From: Bolinopsis microptera
Taxonomy: Eukaryota > Ctenophora > Tentaculata > Lobata > Bolinopsidae
Assembly (NCBI RefSeq): GCF_026151205.1
Contig: NC_087074.1
Span: 8,969,726-9,033,725, forward strand
Direction of reading: 5' to 3'
DNA length: 64,000 nt
Below are positions 55,200 through 64,000 of this stretch, piece by piece. Position 1 is the stretch's first letter. Every line of letters begins with the position of its first letter. The notes beneath the pieces are model-generated. The model worked only from the letters and a program-made list of their open reading frames with translations. It was not told the origin of the DNA and ran no database searches. The translations under genes and the position numbers were made by a program.

Positions 55200-56010
55200 G
55201 GGGTCGTTCACATATTATGTAATCAGCCGAGGGGGTGGGGGTTTTCAAATACTTACGGTTGATTACGGGGGGGGGTTTGGTCGTTGATTACGTAATCAAA
55301 ATTTTAATTTTTTACCGATTTTCGAAATACCAATTGGACAATTTTCGTTAATTATTAATACTTTAATTTGTATAAACCATTTGAGATATTACAAAAATCT
55401 TCTCAAGTCTCAGACAGCAATGAATAATGTGTATTTCTTGTATCTCTACATCAAAATTTAACTCAAAAATGGGGGGGTCAAACCTTGATTACGTAATATA
55501 GGAGGGGGGTTGGGTCTTGATTACGGGGGGGGGGGGGGGGGGTCAAACCTTGATTACGTAATACTAATATATATATATATTTCATGGCTGGACTTCTACA
55601 CAATAAAAGAAAGCGGTTTCTACACAATAAAAGAAAGCGGTATATATATATATATATATCAGATTTATTATATGTATATATATATATATATCAGATTTTC
55701 CCACTGCTTTTAGTTTGTATTTATTCTCAATTGTATATGATTCGTATTTGTTGTAGTTACTTTAATGATATAATTTCTCAGAATTGATGTAAATAAACGA
55801 TGCAAAGACTTTCGAAGATCTAATCACAACCGCTTTCTTTTATTGTGTAGAAGTCCAGCCATGAAATATATATATATATATACAATATATATAGGGGGGT
55901 TTTGACATACGTTGCATGCCAATTTTCGGTCTTGATTACGGTTGATTACGCGGAGGGGGGGGGGGGTAAAAATTCTCAAAAAAATGATTACGTAATATGT
56001 GAACGACCCC
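55200..56010. mobile_element. 811-bp MITE with TTA target duplication (PIF/Harbinger-like)
   Basis: Terminal inverted repeats of 26 bp beginning GGGGTCGTTCACATATTA, 25 of 26 matching. The target duplication TTA lies at 55197-55199 and 56011-56013. The interior repeats GATTACGTAAT several times next to G-runs, and has a nested inverted-repeat element at 55581-55865. No transposase. Superfamily inferred only from the 3-bp TTA duplication. Confidence 0.8.
55581..55865. mobile_element. Nested 285-bp inverted-repeat element in a TA tract
   Basis: Perfect 38-bp arms (TTCATGGCTGGACTTCTACA start at 55581-55618, inverse at 55828-55865), flanked on both sides by (TA)n. A second partial copy of the arm follows the left arm (55618-55640). 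It could be a Tc1/mariner-like MITE using a TA target. Confidence 0.7.
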
Positions 56011-56385
56011 TTATCACTTATCCTCTCTGATCATTTCGACCATCTTACTATATATAAAGCGAGACGATAGTTTTCCGTGCCATTTTATTTTACTGACACC
56101 ACGGCATCAACTTTTACGCGAATTTCCGCAAAAACCGTAAAAGATATACAACTGAAACTTTTTTGACTGGGTCAAATGTTTTAAATTTAATGGCCTCCAA
56201 ATCAGCATGAAAAAATAAAAAATTGGCCAAGGAATAGTGATTTTAGAGCCCAAAATTTGGACCCCTAGCTAAGTCATAAGTGGTGCCAAAAACGCGAATT
56301 AAATAGGTAATAATTATTTTAGTCTCTTGAGTCTTGACACCGTTTAGGGTTATATTATACGGGTTCCTGCTAGTAGTAGCATAAT

Positions 56386-56671
56386 TTGACCATTGTTAAT
56401 GGTCTGGCCCGGCGCGCGCTACTTCGTAGCACGTGCCAACATTTCGAGAAGAAAGCGGCGCGCGCTACTGTACTGCGAAGAAATTTAGACGAGTAACATC
56501 CGTCAACAAAAATGCATCATCCGACAAAGTAATGACGGATGTTACTCGTCTAAATTTCTTCGAAGTAGCGCGCGCCGCTTTCTTCTCAAAATGTTATGGC
56601 CCGATGGCACGTGCTACGAAGTAGCGCGCGCCGGGCCAAATTGCAAATCATTAACAATCAACAATGGTCAA
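56386..56671. mobile_element. Foldback element with GCGCGCGCTACTTCG arms
   Basis: Long inverted arms of over 100 bp starting TTGACCATTGTT and containing GGCGCGCGCTACTTCG, GAGAAGAAAGCGGCGCGCGC and AAATTTAGACGAGTAACATC, around a short core near 56515. Partial relatives lie at about 57554-57619 and 59630-59755. Confidence 0.75.
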
Positions 56672-56912
56672 CATTTTTGGCGATCGGCGGCCGGCGCGTA
56701 CGAAATTGACCATTGCAATTGACTTCATACATGTTACGTATCACAAATATCAGCGCGAAAAGTGGCATGCAACGTTGAACGTATGTCAACAATTGACGCA
56801 CGTTACAAACCCTCTTCCCGCGCGGCAGCCGGCCGCAAAACCCTCTTTCCGGCCGGCCGGAGTGCACGAGAGAAGTAAACAACGTGAAGAAAATACTATA
56901 CTAAGCTATACT

Positions 56913-57028
56913 TTGTCATACGTTGTATGACCCGCCGCGCACAAAGTGCGCGGCTCCCCCTGTATCGTCAGAACGATAGTGAAACACCCACATAGTGAAA
57001 CGACCGTGGGGGTCGCAACGTGATACAA
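56913..57028 (+). mobile_element. TTGTCATACG MITE, copy 3 (intact)
   Basis: 116 bp, TTGTCATACGTTG to CAACGTGATACAA, flanked by the perfect 8-bp duplication GCTATACT (56905-56912, 57029-57036). The hairpin CCGCGCAC/GTGCGCGG is internal. Confidence 0.9.
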
Positions 57029-57094
57029 GCTATACTAATTCAGAAAGCTGAAAACGGTGTCATGTTATTGTATGTTCAAGATTTAATATACCCT

Positions 57095-57411
57095 ACCAAG
57101 ACGGGCCCCGAGTTAGACTCGTCGACACTCGACGCCCGGTCTAATCACTAATATTTGGAACAAATATTTCACAAGTATCATTTGTCAGTCATCATAATTG
57201 CTATCATGTCATGGAGCCTGAACGAATTTTTTACAATGACCATTCCACATTCGCGAAATCTATTAAAGGTAATTAAATTTATACCATTCTCGAGACTTAG
57301 GCGCGTGTCAAGTTGTTCCTTATTAACTGTTAACTGTTAACAGGTGATACTCGTTAAATATTTGTTCCAAGACCGTCGACGAGTCCAACTCGGCGCACGT
57401 CTTGGTAAGTT
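57095..57411. repeat. Inverted-repeat element with CCAAGACG ends
   Basis: ACCAAGACGGGCCCCGAGTT with GACTCGTCGAC and AATATTTGGAACAAATATTT on the left is mirrored by AAATATTTGTTCCAAG, GACGAGTCCAACTCGG and CGTCTTGGT on the right. Part of the right arm recurs at about 58728-58790. No clear target duplication. Confidence 0.6.
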
Positions 57412-57553
57412 ATAAACTTACAAATTGTTCCTTGGTAATGGATTAATTGACGATGTTGGATGTCAATTCATCGCAGCTCGGCCGCGCGGCACAGTAGCGT
57501 ATCTCGCCGATCTAGCTGCGAGAAGCCTCATTGAGTCCGCAGCGTTAACGGTT

Positions 57554-57619
57554 GACCGTTGTTAATGATCTGGCCCAGCGTGCGCTACTTCGAAGAAATT
57601 TAGACGAGTAACATCCGTC
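57554..57619 (+). repeat. Foldback arm fragment, target of MITE copy 4
   Basis: TTGACCGTTGTTAATGATCT to GACGAGTAACATCCGTC matches the arms of 56386-56671. The MITE at 57620-58710 is inserted at its CATCCGTC. Confidence 0.7.
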
Positions 57620-58710
57620 TTGTATCACGTTGCGACCCCCACGGTCGTTTCACTATGTGGGTGTCAAGTAATTTGCGAGCCGCACGAGAAATCTCAGGTG
57701 CAACTGTACGAGAAGAACTCGCGTGCGCGAAGCGATAATCTCAGTGCTAAATAGTTACTGCGTGCACTGTAAAGTCACATTTAGAAAGTTCCAGACTATT
57801 TGATGTTGTGTGTTAACTTTTTTGATGATGTGATCGCTATGTTGACAAAAAGCTTTTGTTTCTGGGCTCTGGCTTTTTAAATTTTTGACTTGCAGCACTT
57901 TCTTAATCAATTGTTCTTACTTGCTTACATGGGGACCCTGGGGTTTACTGTATAAATACTTAAGTCTTAATATTGAGACTATTAAATCAGTTAAAGCCAT
58001 AATTTTAGTCACAATATTTACAGAATGGAGAATAATACATAAGATTTAACAGAACTAAAATTCATCTGTATAATAAACTAACAGTAACAATATTACATAC
58101 GTCAGTGCTTCAAAGAACTATGTTTTTGAAGAAGTTTCAAAGTTAATATTTGGGTCCATATCGGGTAAAACTATTAAAGGGCATGATAACAGGAAAATAG
58201 ACTGATATCATACTGTTTCCGGTCCAGTAGCCAAATCTCTAGACGGGTACTCTGTTACTTGTCGTTTGTGATAACATAAAGAGGTGGTATATGGTAGATA
58301 TTTATATAGCATACTCTACAATCTAGATCTTTAAAACGAAGTAAGAGTTGTCACGCCTATATTAGTCGTTTATCTCTCCGTTAAATCTACAATTCTAACA
58401 TCATTGGGTAGCATGAGACAAGCGGAAAAAAGACATACGAATAGATTTCAAGCTCATAAAGGATTGTTGTTGGAGACCAGAGATTTTAAACTAAAGTTTG
58501 ATAGTCGATGTTCTTCTGTAGAATTTGAGTCCAGGTAGAGCACTTTCGTTCGACAAAGTCCAACCTTAGGGTTTGTCGAACTACAGTTGTACGTGTCGAA
58601 CTTGAGTATGTGTACCGAATTTACCGTGGTAAAAAACATCTTCACATCGTTCTGACGATACAGGGGGAGCCGCGCACTTCGTGCGCGGCGGGTCATACAA
58701 CGTATGACAA
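57620..58710 (-). mobile_element. TTGTCATACG MITE, copy 4, split by a ~1-kb insertion
   Basis: Outer ends TTGTATCACGTTGCGACC and CATACAACGTATGACAA are flanked by the perfect 8-bp duplication CATCCGTC (57612-57619, 58711-58718). The two halves (57620-57664 and 58641-58710) match the 116-bp copy. About 976 bp of unrelated AT-rich sequence sits between them with no recognised gene. Confidence 0.85.
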
Positions 58711-58718
58711 CATCCGTC

Positions 58719-59629
58719 AACGTTAACGGGTGATACTCGTAAAATATCTGTTCCATATATTGGACCGTCGACGAGTCCAACTCGGCGCGCGTCCTGGTAG
58801 GTTGTAAACCTACAACCGCGGCGCGGCACAGTAACGCATCGAACTATAATTTAATGGACTGTACTGATCCTGCGCGCGCTAATATTTCGAGAAGAAATTA
58901 TTAGAAAGTGATGCGCGCTACATTAAAAAATTACACGAGTATCATTTGTTTGTAATATAAGTTATTCCGCATTTCATCTACGAGTTTATTTTGAAAGGTT
59001 TGGTCCAGATTATCAGGCTCACCAATCATGAATTGTGAATCTTTATACGAGGTGCTCTTAACGAGCTTAAATGTTCACATAGCTATGCCATATGCGTATA
59101 CGCGTACTGCGTGATGCGCTTGTTTCACAAGTAGAATATATCCTTCGCCGGTCGCGCGCTACTGCAAGCGAGAGGGCTCTGGTTAGAGCAAGCTTACTTG
59201 CTTTCATGTGATCAGGTAGGGAACCGAGCAAGAGACAAAAAATTTAGGTAATGGTTCAATAAGTGCGCGCCAATTTCTTGTTTCTTTTCGAAATATGGCC
59301 CGAGGCAAGTTTGCTACAACGTTGCGCGCGCTGGCCGGGCCAGTCCATAAAATAAATAAGTTCAGTTTTTACTTGTTCATAGTTTGTAGTTGATGGACTG
59401 ACCCTGGACTCTGTGCGCGCTACTTCGTAAAAAAGATTTTACTTAATGAAGGATTTATTCCTTGTACTGTCCCTTTTGTAAACACTTTTGCAACCTTTAG
59501 CGGAGGATTTTAATTTTGTGCTATAGTATCCAATTTTATTGGTCTTTGGTTCGCATCTTTTAAATTTCTTGCTACACGTTATATAAGGCCGGCAGCGCGC
59601 GCTTCGCGCGCCATCAAAAGGGGTTACAG
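58719..59629. other. Repeat-derived intergenic sequence
   Basis: Begins with part of the CCAAGACG repeat (about 58728-58830), then AT-rich DNA with scattered GCGCGCTACT motifs. No gene. Confidence 0.4.
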
Positions 59630-59755
59630 CTTGACCATTGTTAATGATCTGGCTTGGTGCGCGCTACTTTGTAGCACGTACCATCATAAAATTTTGAGAA
59701 GAAAGCGGCGCGCGCTACTTCGAAGAATTTTAGACGAGTAGCATCCGTCAAGGTT
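59630..59755 (+). repeat. Foldback arm copy
   Basis: TTGACCATTGTTAATGATCT through GACGAGTAGCATCCGTCAA, a single arm related to 56386-56671. Confidence 0.7.
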
Positions 59756-59801
59756 ACAGCGTGTGTCGACAAATTTCAATGCGCAATTAAAATGAAAATA
59801 A

Positions 59802-59907
59802 TTGTCATACGTTGTATGATCCGCCGCGCACGAAGTGCGCGGCTCTCGGCCCCTGTATCGTCAGGACGATATAGTGAAACGACCGTGGGGGTCGCAACAT
59901 GATACAA
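59802..59907 (+). mobile_element. TTGTCATACG MITE, copy 5 (intact)
   Basis: 106 bp from TTGTCATACGTTG to CAACATGATACAA with the perfect 8-bp duplication GAAAATAA (59794-59801, 59908-59915). Confidence 0.9.
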
Positions 59908-59915
59908 GAAAATAA

Positions 59916-60346
59916 TGCGCACAAAGCAAAAAAATAAAAGTTCATTGGTTAAGGTCGATGGTGCGCGTCAGTCAAAGTAAAAACTAGTTACAGTTAAAAT
60001 ATTAAAACTTGATGACAGCTGGCGGTATTTTGTGTGGTACGCCATCGTATACATCATATCCGTGTGCATTTGTTTCAGTTATATCTTCCAGTTTGACGGA
60101 TGATTATTAGATAAAAGTTATAAACAACAAACAAGGATTCTTAAAATACAACAAATTTCAGCTTAAATATATGAGGAAGGGGAGCCTTCGAAATCTTGCC
60201 AGACACTATACGACCCATCATCTCATCGTAAATGGTAAAGATGAAAGAGCATGATGCAGATGGAGGGTTGCACACGAAGTTGTACAGTTTAAATCTGTAT
60301 CATTGAAATCTAGACTGCATGGAAAACATCCAATATTATAATCAAT
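59916..60346. other. Spacer, nothing recognised
   Basis: AT-rich DNA between the last MITE and the I-like LINE. No ORF or repeat structure of note. Confidence 0.4.
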
Positions 60347-60358
60347 AATCTTATCTCT

Positions 60359-61391
60359 CTATTATCACCACAGACAACAACAACACTACACTAGATGAAA
60401 GATCATTCAAGCTTCCCGATTATTGCACCGTTTATCAAACAGAACTCACTGCCATCATCGAAGCTTGCAAATATCTATCAACTTATACAAACACACACAT
60501 CATCATATGGTCAGACAGTCTCTCCTCTATTCAAGCCATATCCTCACCTTCAACGAGGAGTAGGACTACTAGAGACTGTTACGACACCCTCAATACACTC
60601 GGATCCACTAACACCTTAGAGATCAGATGGATAGCTGCACACATCGGATTGTGGGGTAATGAAAAAGCAGACGAGCTGGCCAAAAATGGTACAACCAGTG
60701 AATCCACTTTGAATTGCCCAATTCCACAATCTTACATCAAACGCCTGATCAACGACAAAGTCACAAAACTTAATCAAGAATCATGGATTACTAATGGTCC
60801 CAGACACACTAAACTGACACTTGGACATAAAAACATCAACATCATCAAAAATCTCAACACTACACTCAGTAACAACAGACAAAATTATAGAACTGCAGTG
60901 CACCTCATCACGGGACATTGTGGCCTCAACAAACACCTACACACCATTCGCAAATCAGACACAAGTGCTTGTCCTAAATGCGGCGACGAAGAGGAGACTG
61001 TCTCACACTTTCTCGGACAGTGCCCGGCTATTGCCCAAATAAGAGGTCAATATTTCCGGGACTACTACCTCTCTGTCAATGACATATTCGACAACCAACA
61101 CATCTCCACCATTGTCAACTTTACAAACCACACTAAACGCTTAGTGGTGCCAGAGGAGTTGGACCAGACTGGTGTAACATAGCGACTACTTTAACGCCGT
61201 CTTATTTCGCCTCTCTCTTCCACACTCAACCACCACTTAAGCGTTTATCTATGACACACCCCACAACACTTACCATCATCCTTGATTACACATCTTGATT
61301 CCACTGGCATCCTCCCACAGGACTGCCATACCCCAGAGGTAGGCAAAGCATTCATATGCTATCCTCTCGTGGGCCAACCAGGCCCAGCCTC

Positions 61392-61424
<33 letters not shown>
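60359..61424 (+). mobile_element. 5'-truncated I-like LINE with RNase H and poly-A tail
   Basis: Target duplication AATCTTATCTCT (60347-60358 and 61423-61434, sharing the last A's) and an A-run of about 30 (61395-61424) show a poly-A-tailed, target-primed insertion truncated within RNase H. Confidence 0.9.
60370..61182 (+). pseudogene. RNase H and C-terminal region of an I-like LINE ORF2
   Basis: A continuous frame with no internal stop. The RNase H part shows the catalytic Glu region (YQTELTAIIEACKYLSTYTN), the Asp strand (IIIWSDSLSSIQAI) and the final Asp (WGNEKADELAKNG). The C-terminus has YRTAVHLITGHCGLNKHLHT and a CCHC-like motif (CPKCGDEEETVSHFLGQCP) typical of I/Ingi-type ORF2 ends. 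It lacks its 5' portion (EN and RT), so it is a fragment. Confidence 0.85.
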
Positions 61425-61429
<5 letters not shown>

Positions 61430-61434
61430 TCTCT

Positions 61435-62587
61435 GGAAATATGGTATTCGAGAGGAACGGATGAACGGCTCTCAGATTAATCTGAGGAGCGAGGACCAAG
61501 ATTGATATCTATGAAGCATGTATCATGTCATGATTTACAACTGTAATAGCTGGAATGCTCTCCTGTCTCCTTTTCAGATTGCTGTTGAGTCCCGTAACTT
61601 AATGAAGCGGTGTATATAATAATACATCTATCAATGAAATCTATTAAAATTAGCAGGTGTACGGTAGCGAGTGCGGTTGTTACGACACTGGCATTGGCTA
61701 GTCAACATTAGAGTAACGACCCGAAATAGTGTGAGCTTTAGAGCCCACTGCAGTTTCATACAAGACTTATTTGATAATAATTATAATAATTTAAACTTTT
61801 ATATTATAGTTTAAAAGGGGCTTGAGAATACCGAACAGCACCCAGCTCTATAGACTTAATATAAGTCTTGGCATGGTAGTCTTGTGTGCGTTCGTTAAAT
61901 CGTAGGAAGACAGACATCAGGCCTTAGAAAGGGCCGTAAAAAGATCATGCATTCTGTAGGGGCATCCTTTAGTACAAATTTCCACAATCTCTAATTTAGA
62001 GATTGTGGAAGTTTTTCCTAGCAAAAAATTCGAAATTACCTTCAAATAAGGAGGCGGTATTTTGTTGCCATGGGGGTGTCATGTAGGGGGTCTTCATCAA
62101 AATTATCTCGAAATTGACTTTATAGTTGTTTCTGATAGAGGGGTGTGATATCTACCAGCTGCTTTTGGTCCCATAAAAAATATCAGCACTTATGTGTATT
62201 AATCGTAATGCGCAAGCAATTTTGAATCGCAAGTTCTGAAAATCGACTCTAAAAATCTATCTTCTCCTACATGTTTTGAGCAATCACCCTCAAACTTTCA
62301 GGATATGTTCTAAGCACCATTTAGAAGAGATCGCTCAGAAAAGATTTTGAGATCCAAGATTTTCAAAATTTCCCGAAAGGGAGTTTAAAATGATCATTTT
62401 TAATTGAGGTTATACAGGTAAAGGCACTGAATAAATAATCATAGTGCTGACATATGATTGGCCTTGGTTAAGAGCTAGTCAAACCATGAAGTAACGCACA
62501 GTGGGTCTGAGAAGAAGTTCTTAAATTGTGTCTCAGTTTTAAACTAATTACAACACTACAAATCTATTACATTTATTGAGTTCAGGG
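61435..62587. other. Intergenic or LINE 5' region
   Basis: Contains a short hairpin at about 61979-62010 (TTCCACAATCTCTAA and its inverse). The last few hundred bases may be the 5' UTR of the following LINE, but no boundary can be seen. Confidence 0.4.
61979..62010. repeat. Short near-perfect palindrome
   Basis: TTCCACAATCTCTAA followed directly by TTTAGAGATTGTGGAA. Could be a transposon end or a chance hairpin. Confidence 0.7.
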
Positions 62588-63541
62588 ATGGAAGAAAAGA
62601 ATGTACCCGAGAGGGCGCCGACGCTAAAGAAGAAACGAGAAGTAAAGATAAGCCCCTCAAAAGCTAAGTCAACAGCTGAGGATGTTTCTGCGCCTGCTGC
62701 AGAAGAAAAATACTGCCCATGTGAAATCTTTATGGCTGATGAGTTATCTGTGGAATGTGAAGCCTGTAAGTTGTTCTGGCATTCAAGTTGTGTTGGCCTG
62801 TCTGGGTTGACAGATGATATGTTAGGGCATCTGACTAACTGGAAGTGTCCCATTTGCTTTGTGGCACCCCACACAGTTAAGGACACTGATGACCAGAGAG
62901 CTGTCAGGGCTATTGTCAAAGAAGAGCTCCAGAAGTTCACACCAGCTTTGGCGAACTCCTTAAAAACAGTTCTAAACAACAGCACGGACAAAAGTGTGAA
63001 AAAAGCTGTTAGTCTCTATTCAGATATTACAGCTAAGTCTCAACAAACTGTTCTGAAAAATCTAAGAAGTTCAGAAACAACCAAAGAAGTTGTCCAGCAG
63101 GTACAACGTAACATTGATGCAGATAGGGTGGAGAGAGAAAGAAAGAAGAAAAATGTCTGCATCCTGAAGGTACCGGAAAGCACCAATAACAGTGTCAAAG
63201 ATCGTGAAAAAGAAGACATCGACTTTTGCATCAACTCACTTGAGATGGAAAAGGGAGACATTGTGTCCTGCTTTAGAGCTGGCAGAGTCAATAAAGACAT
63301 ACCAGAGTACTGCAGGCCCCTTATTGTCAAACTCTATGACGTAGAAGACGTAAAGTACTACACGAATGGAGGGAGAGGAATCCGGTCAAAGAGTGGTCAT
63401 TGGATAAATGAAGATTTGTGCAGAGCTGACCGTAAGGCAAATTTTCAAGCACGGGAGGAAGCAGAGAAGAGGAAAAAGCAGAAGAACGCAGAGAAGAGTC
63501 AGAAGATCGAAGAGAAGGAAGCTACAGTTGCAAAGGAATAA
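62588..63541 (+). CDS. LINE ORF1 with PHD-type zinc finger and coiled coil
   Basis: 317 residues from ATG 62588. A basic N-terminus (PTLKKKREVKISPSKAK) is followed at about 45-95 by a PHD-like finger, Cys4-His-Cys3 (CPCEIFMADELSVECEAC, FWHSSCVGLSG, WKCPICF). A helical region with EELQKFTPAL and VVQQVQRNIDADRVERERKK follows. The next domain, ILKVPES to IVKLYDVEDVKYYTNGGR, has the pattern of the RRM-like/ORF1 domain of CR1/L2-type LINEs, and the C-terminus is a highly charged Lys/Glu helix. ORF1 proteins bind the element RNA as chaperones. The ORF is intact. The endonuclease frame of ORF2 follows directly. Confidence 0.82.
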   Translation: MEEKNVPERAPTLKKKREVKISPSKAKSTAEDVSAPAAEEKYCPCEIFMADELSVECEACKLFWHSSCVGLSGLTDDMLGHLTNWKCPICFVAPHTVKDTDDQRAVRAIVKEELQKFTPALANSLKTVLNNSTDKSVKKAVSLYSDITAKSQQTVLKNLRSSETTKEVVQQVQRNIDADRVERERKKKNVCILKVPESTNNSVKDREKEDIDFCINSLEMEKGDIVSCFRAGRVNKDIPEYCRPLIVKLYDVEDVKYYTNGGRGIRSKSGHWINEDLCRADRKANFQAREEAEKRKKQKNAEKSQKIEEKEATVAKE

Positions 63542-63795
63542 GCATATTGTATACTAATGCTAGTGGATTCTTTAACAAAATAGATGAAGTAAAATGTTTA
63601 TTGATGCTAAACAAGAACATTGATATTATATGTGTCACAGAGACACATTTTGATAATGATATTTTAGATGCTGAAGTTCAAATTGACGGTTACACAATTT
63701 TTAGAAAAGACCGTGACTTTAAAATTGAATCTTCTAAAAAGGATATTAGTTCTGGAGGAGGGTCCATCATTTATGTTATTAAATCAAAGTTCTAA
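63542..63795 (+). pseudogene. Start of LINE ORF2 (APE endonuclease N-terminus), interrupted
   Basis: In the -1 frame relative to ORF1, overlapping its stop: ISILYTNASGFFNKIDEVKC gives the first Asn motif, IICVTETHFDNDI the catalytic Glu motif and DGYTIFRKDR the next strand. It stops at 63793-63795 and endonuclease similarity is lost after that, so the copy is broken or another insertion follows. No ATG starts this frame, so expression would need frameshifting or reinitiation. Confidence 0.75.
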
Positions 63796-64000
63796 ACAAG
63801 GGATAGTTAAAAAACAACGCCCGAGTCTAATCTTTCCCTAAAACAAAAACTAAAAATTAAAAACTTCATTGCAATTTCCGCCAATATCTCTTGTCATAAC
63901 TCAAATTACGGAGATAATGCAGGTCAAAGATATTATTCAAATAAAGATTTCTTTTACATAAATCATGCACAATCAGCGAGAAAAGATTGCTTTGGGGTCT
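63796..64000. other. Window end, unresolved
   Basis: AT-rich sequence. No continuation of the endonuclease recognised in any frame; possibly an inserted element or a diverged part of ORF2. Confidence 0.3.

Overview
This is metazoan nuclear DNA: AT-rich, intron-containing, with GT-AG introns, AATAAA polyadenylation signals, an animal non-muscle myosin light chain, HIRA, Unkempt, PEX16 and exportin-5, and very many transposons. No prokaryotic gene organisation is present. The sequence does not fix the species. An invertebrate, possibly an early-branching animal such as a ctenophore or cnidarian, is a guess.

Layout: (1) 1-5301, minus strand: exportin-5 (XPO5, 3' part outside the window, reading frame broken in the first large exon) and, upstream of it on the same strand, a complete three-exon PEX16 with a long repetitive N-terminal extension. 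(2) 6246-7580, minus: complete three-exon myosin regulatory light chain. (3) 8082-8162, minus: tRNA-Ser(CGA). (4) 9301-14965: a young, intact LTR retrotransposon that carries only Gag-protease. (5) 15.0-26.7 kb: a nest of non-LTR retrotransposons inserted into one another. (6) 27249-28126: a non-autonomous hAT-like element. (7) 28625-30214: an 18-finger C2H2 protein. (8) 30913-33558: HIRA in a single coding exon. (9) 35683-53480: Unkempt (UNK), six CCCH fingers plus a C-terminal RING, 13 coding exons, an 8.7-kb third intron holding a 1.9-kb DNA transposon, and an alternative first exon at 47676. (10) 54.9-60 kb: nested MITEs and foldback elements. (11) 60359-61424: a 5'-truncated I-like LINE with RNase H. 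(12) 62588 to the end: ORF1 and the start of ORF2 of another LINE.

The host genes are housekeeping genes with no shared pathway: nuclear export, peroxisome membrane biogenesis, actomyosin contraction, H3.3 deposition, and RNA binding/translational control. The more unusual points are a Gag-Pro-only LTR element, a MITE family with five copies that all have 8-bp target duplications, splice-acceptor-like sites just upstream of nearly every start codon (possible spliced-leader trans-splicing), LINE 3' tails made of different short tandem repeats, and the frame-broken XPO5.
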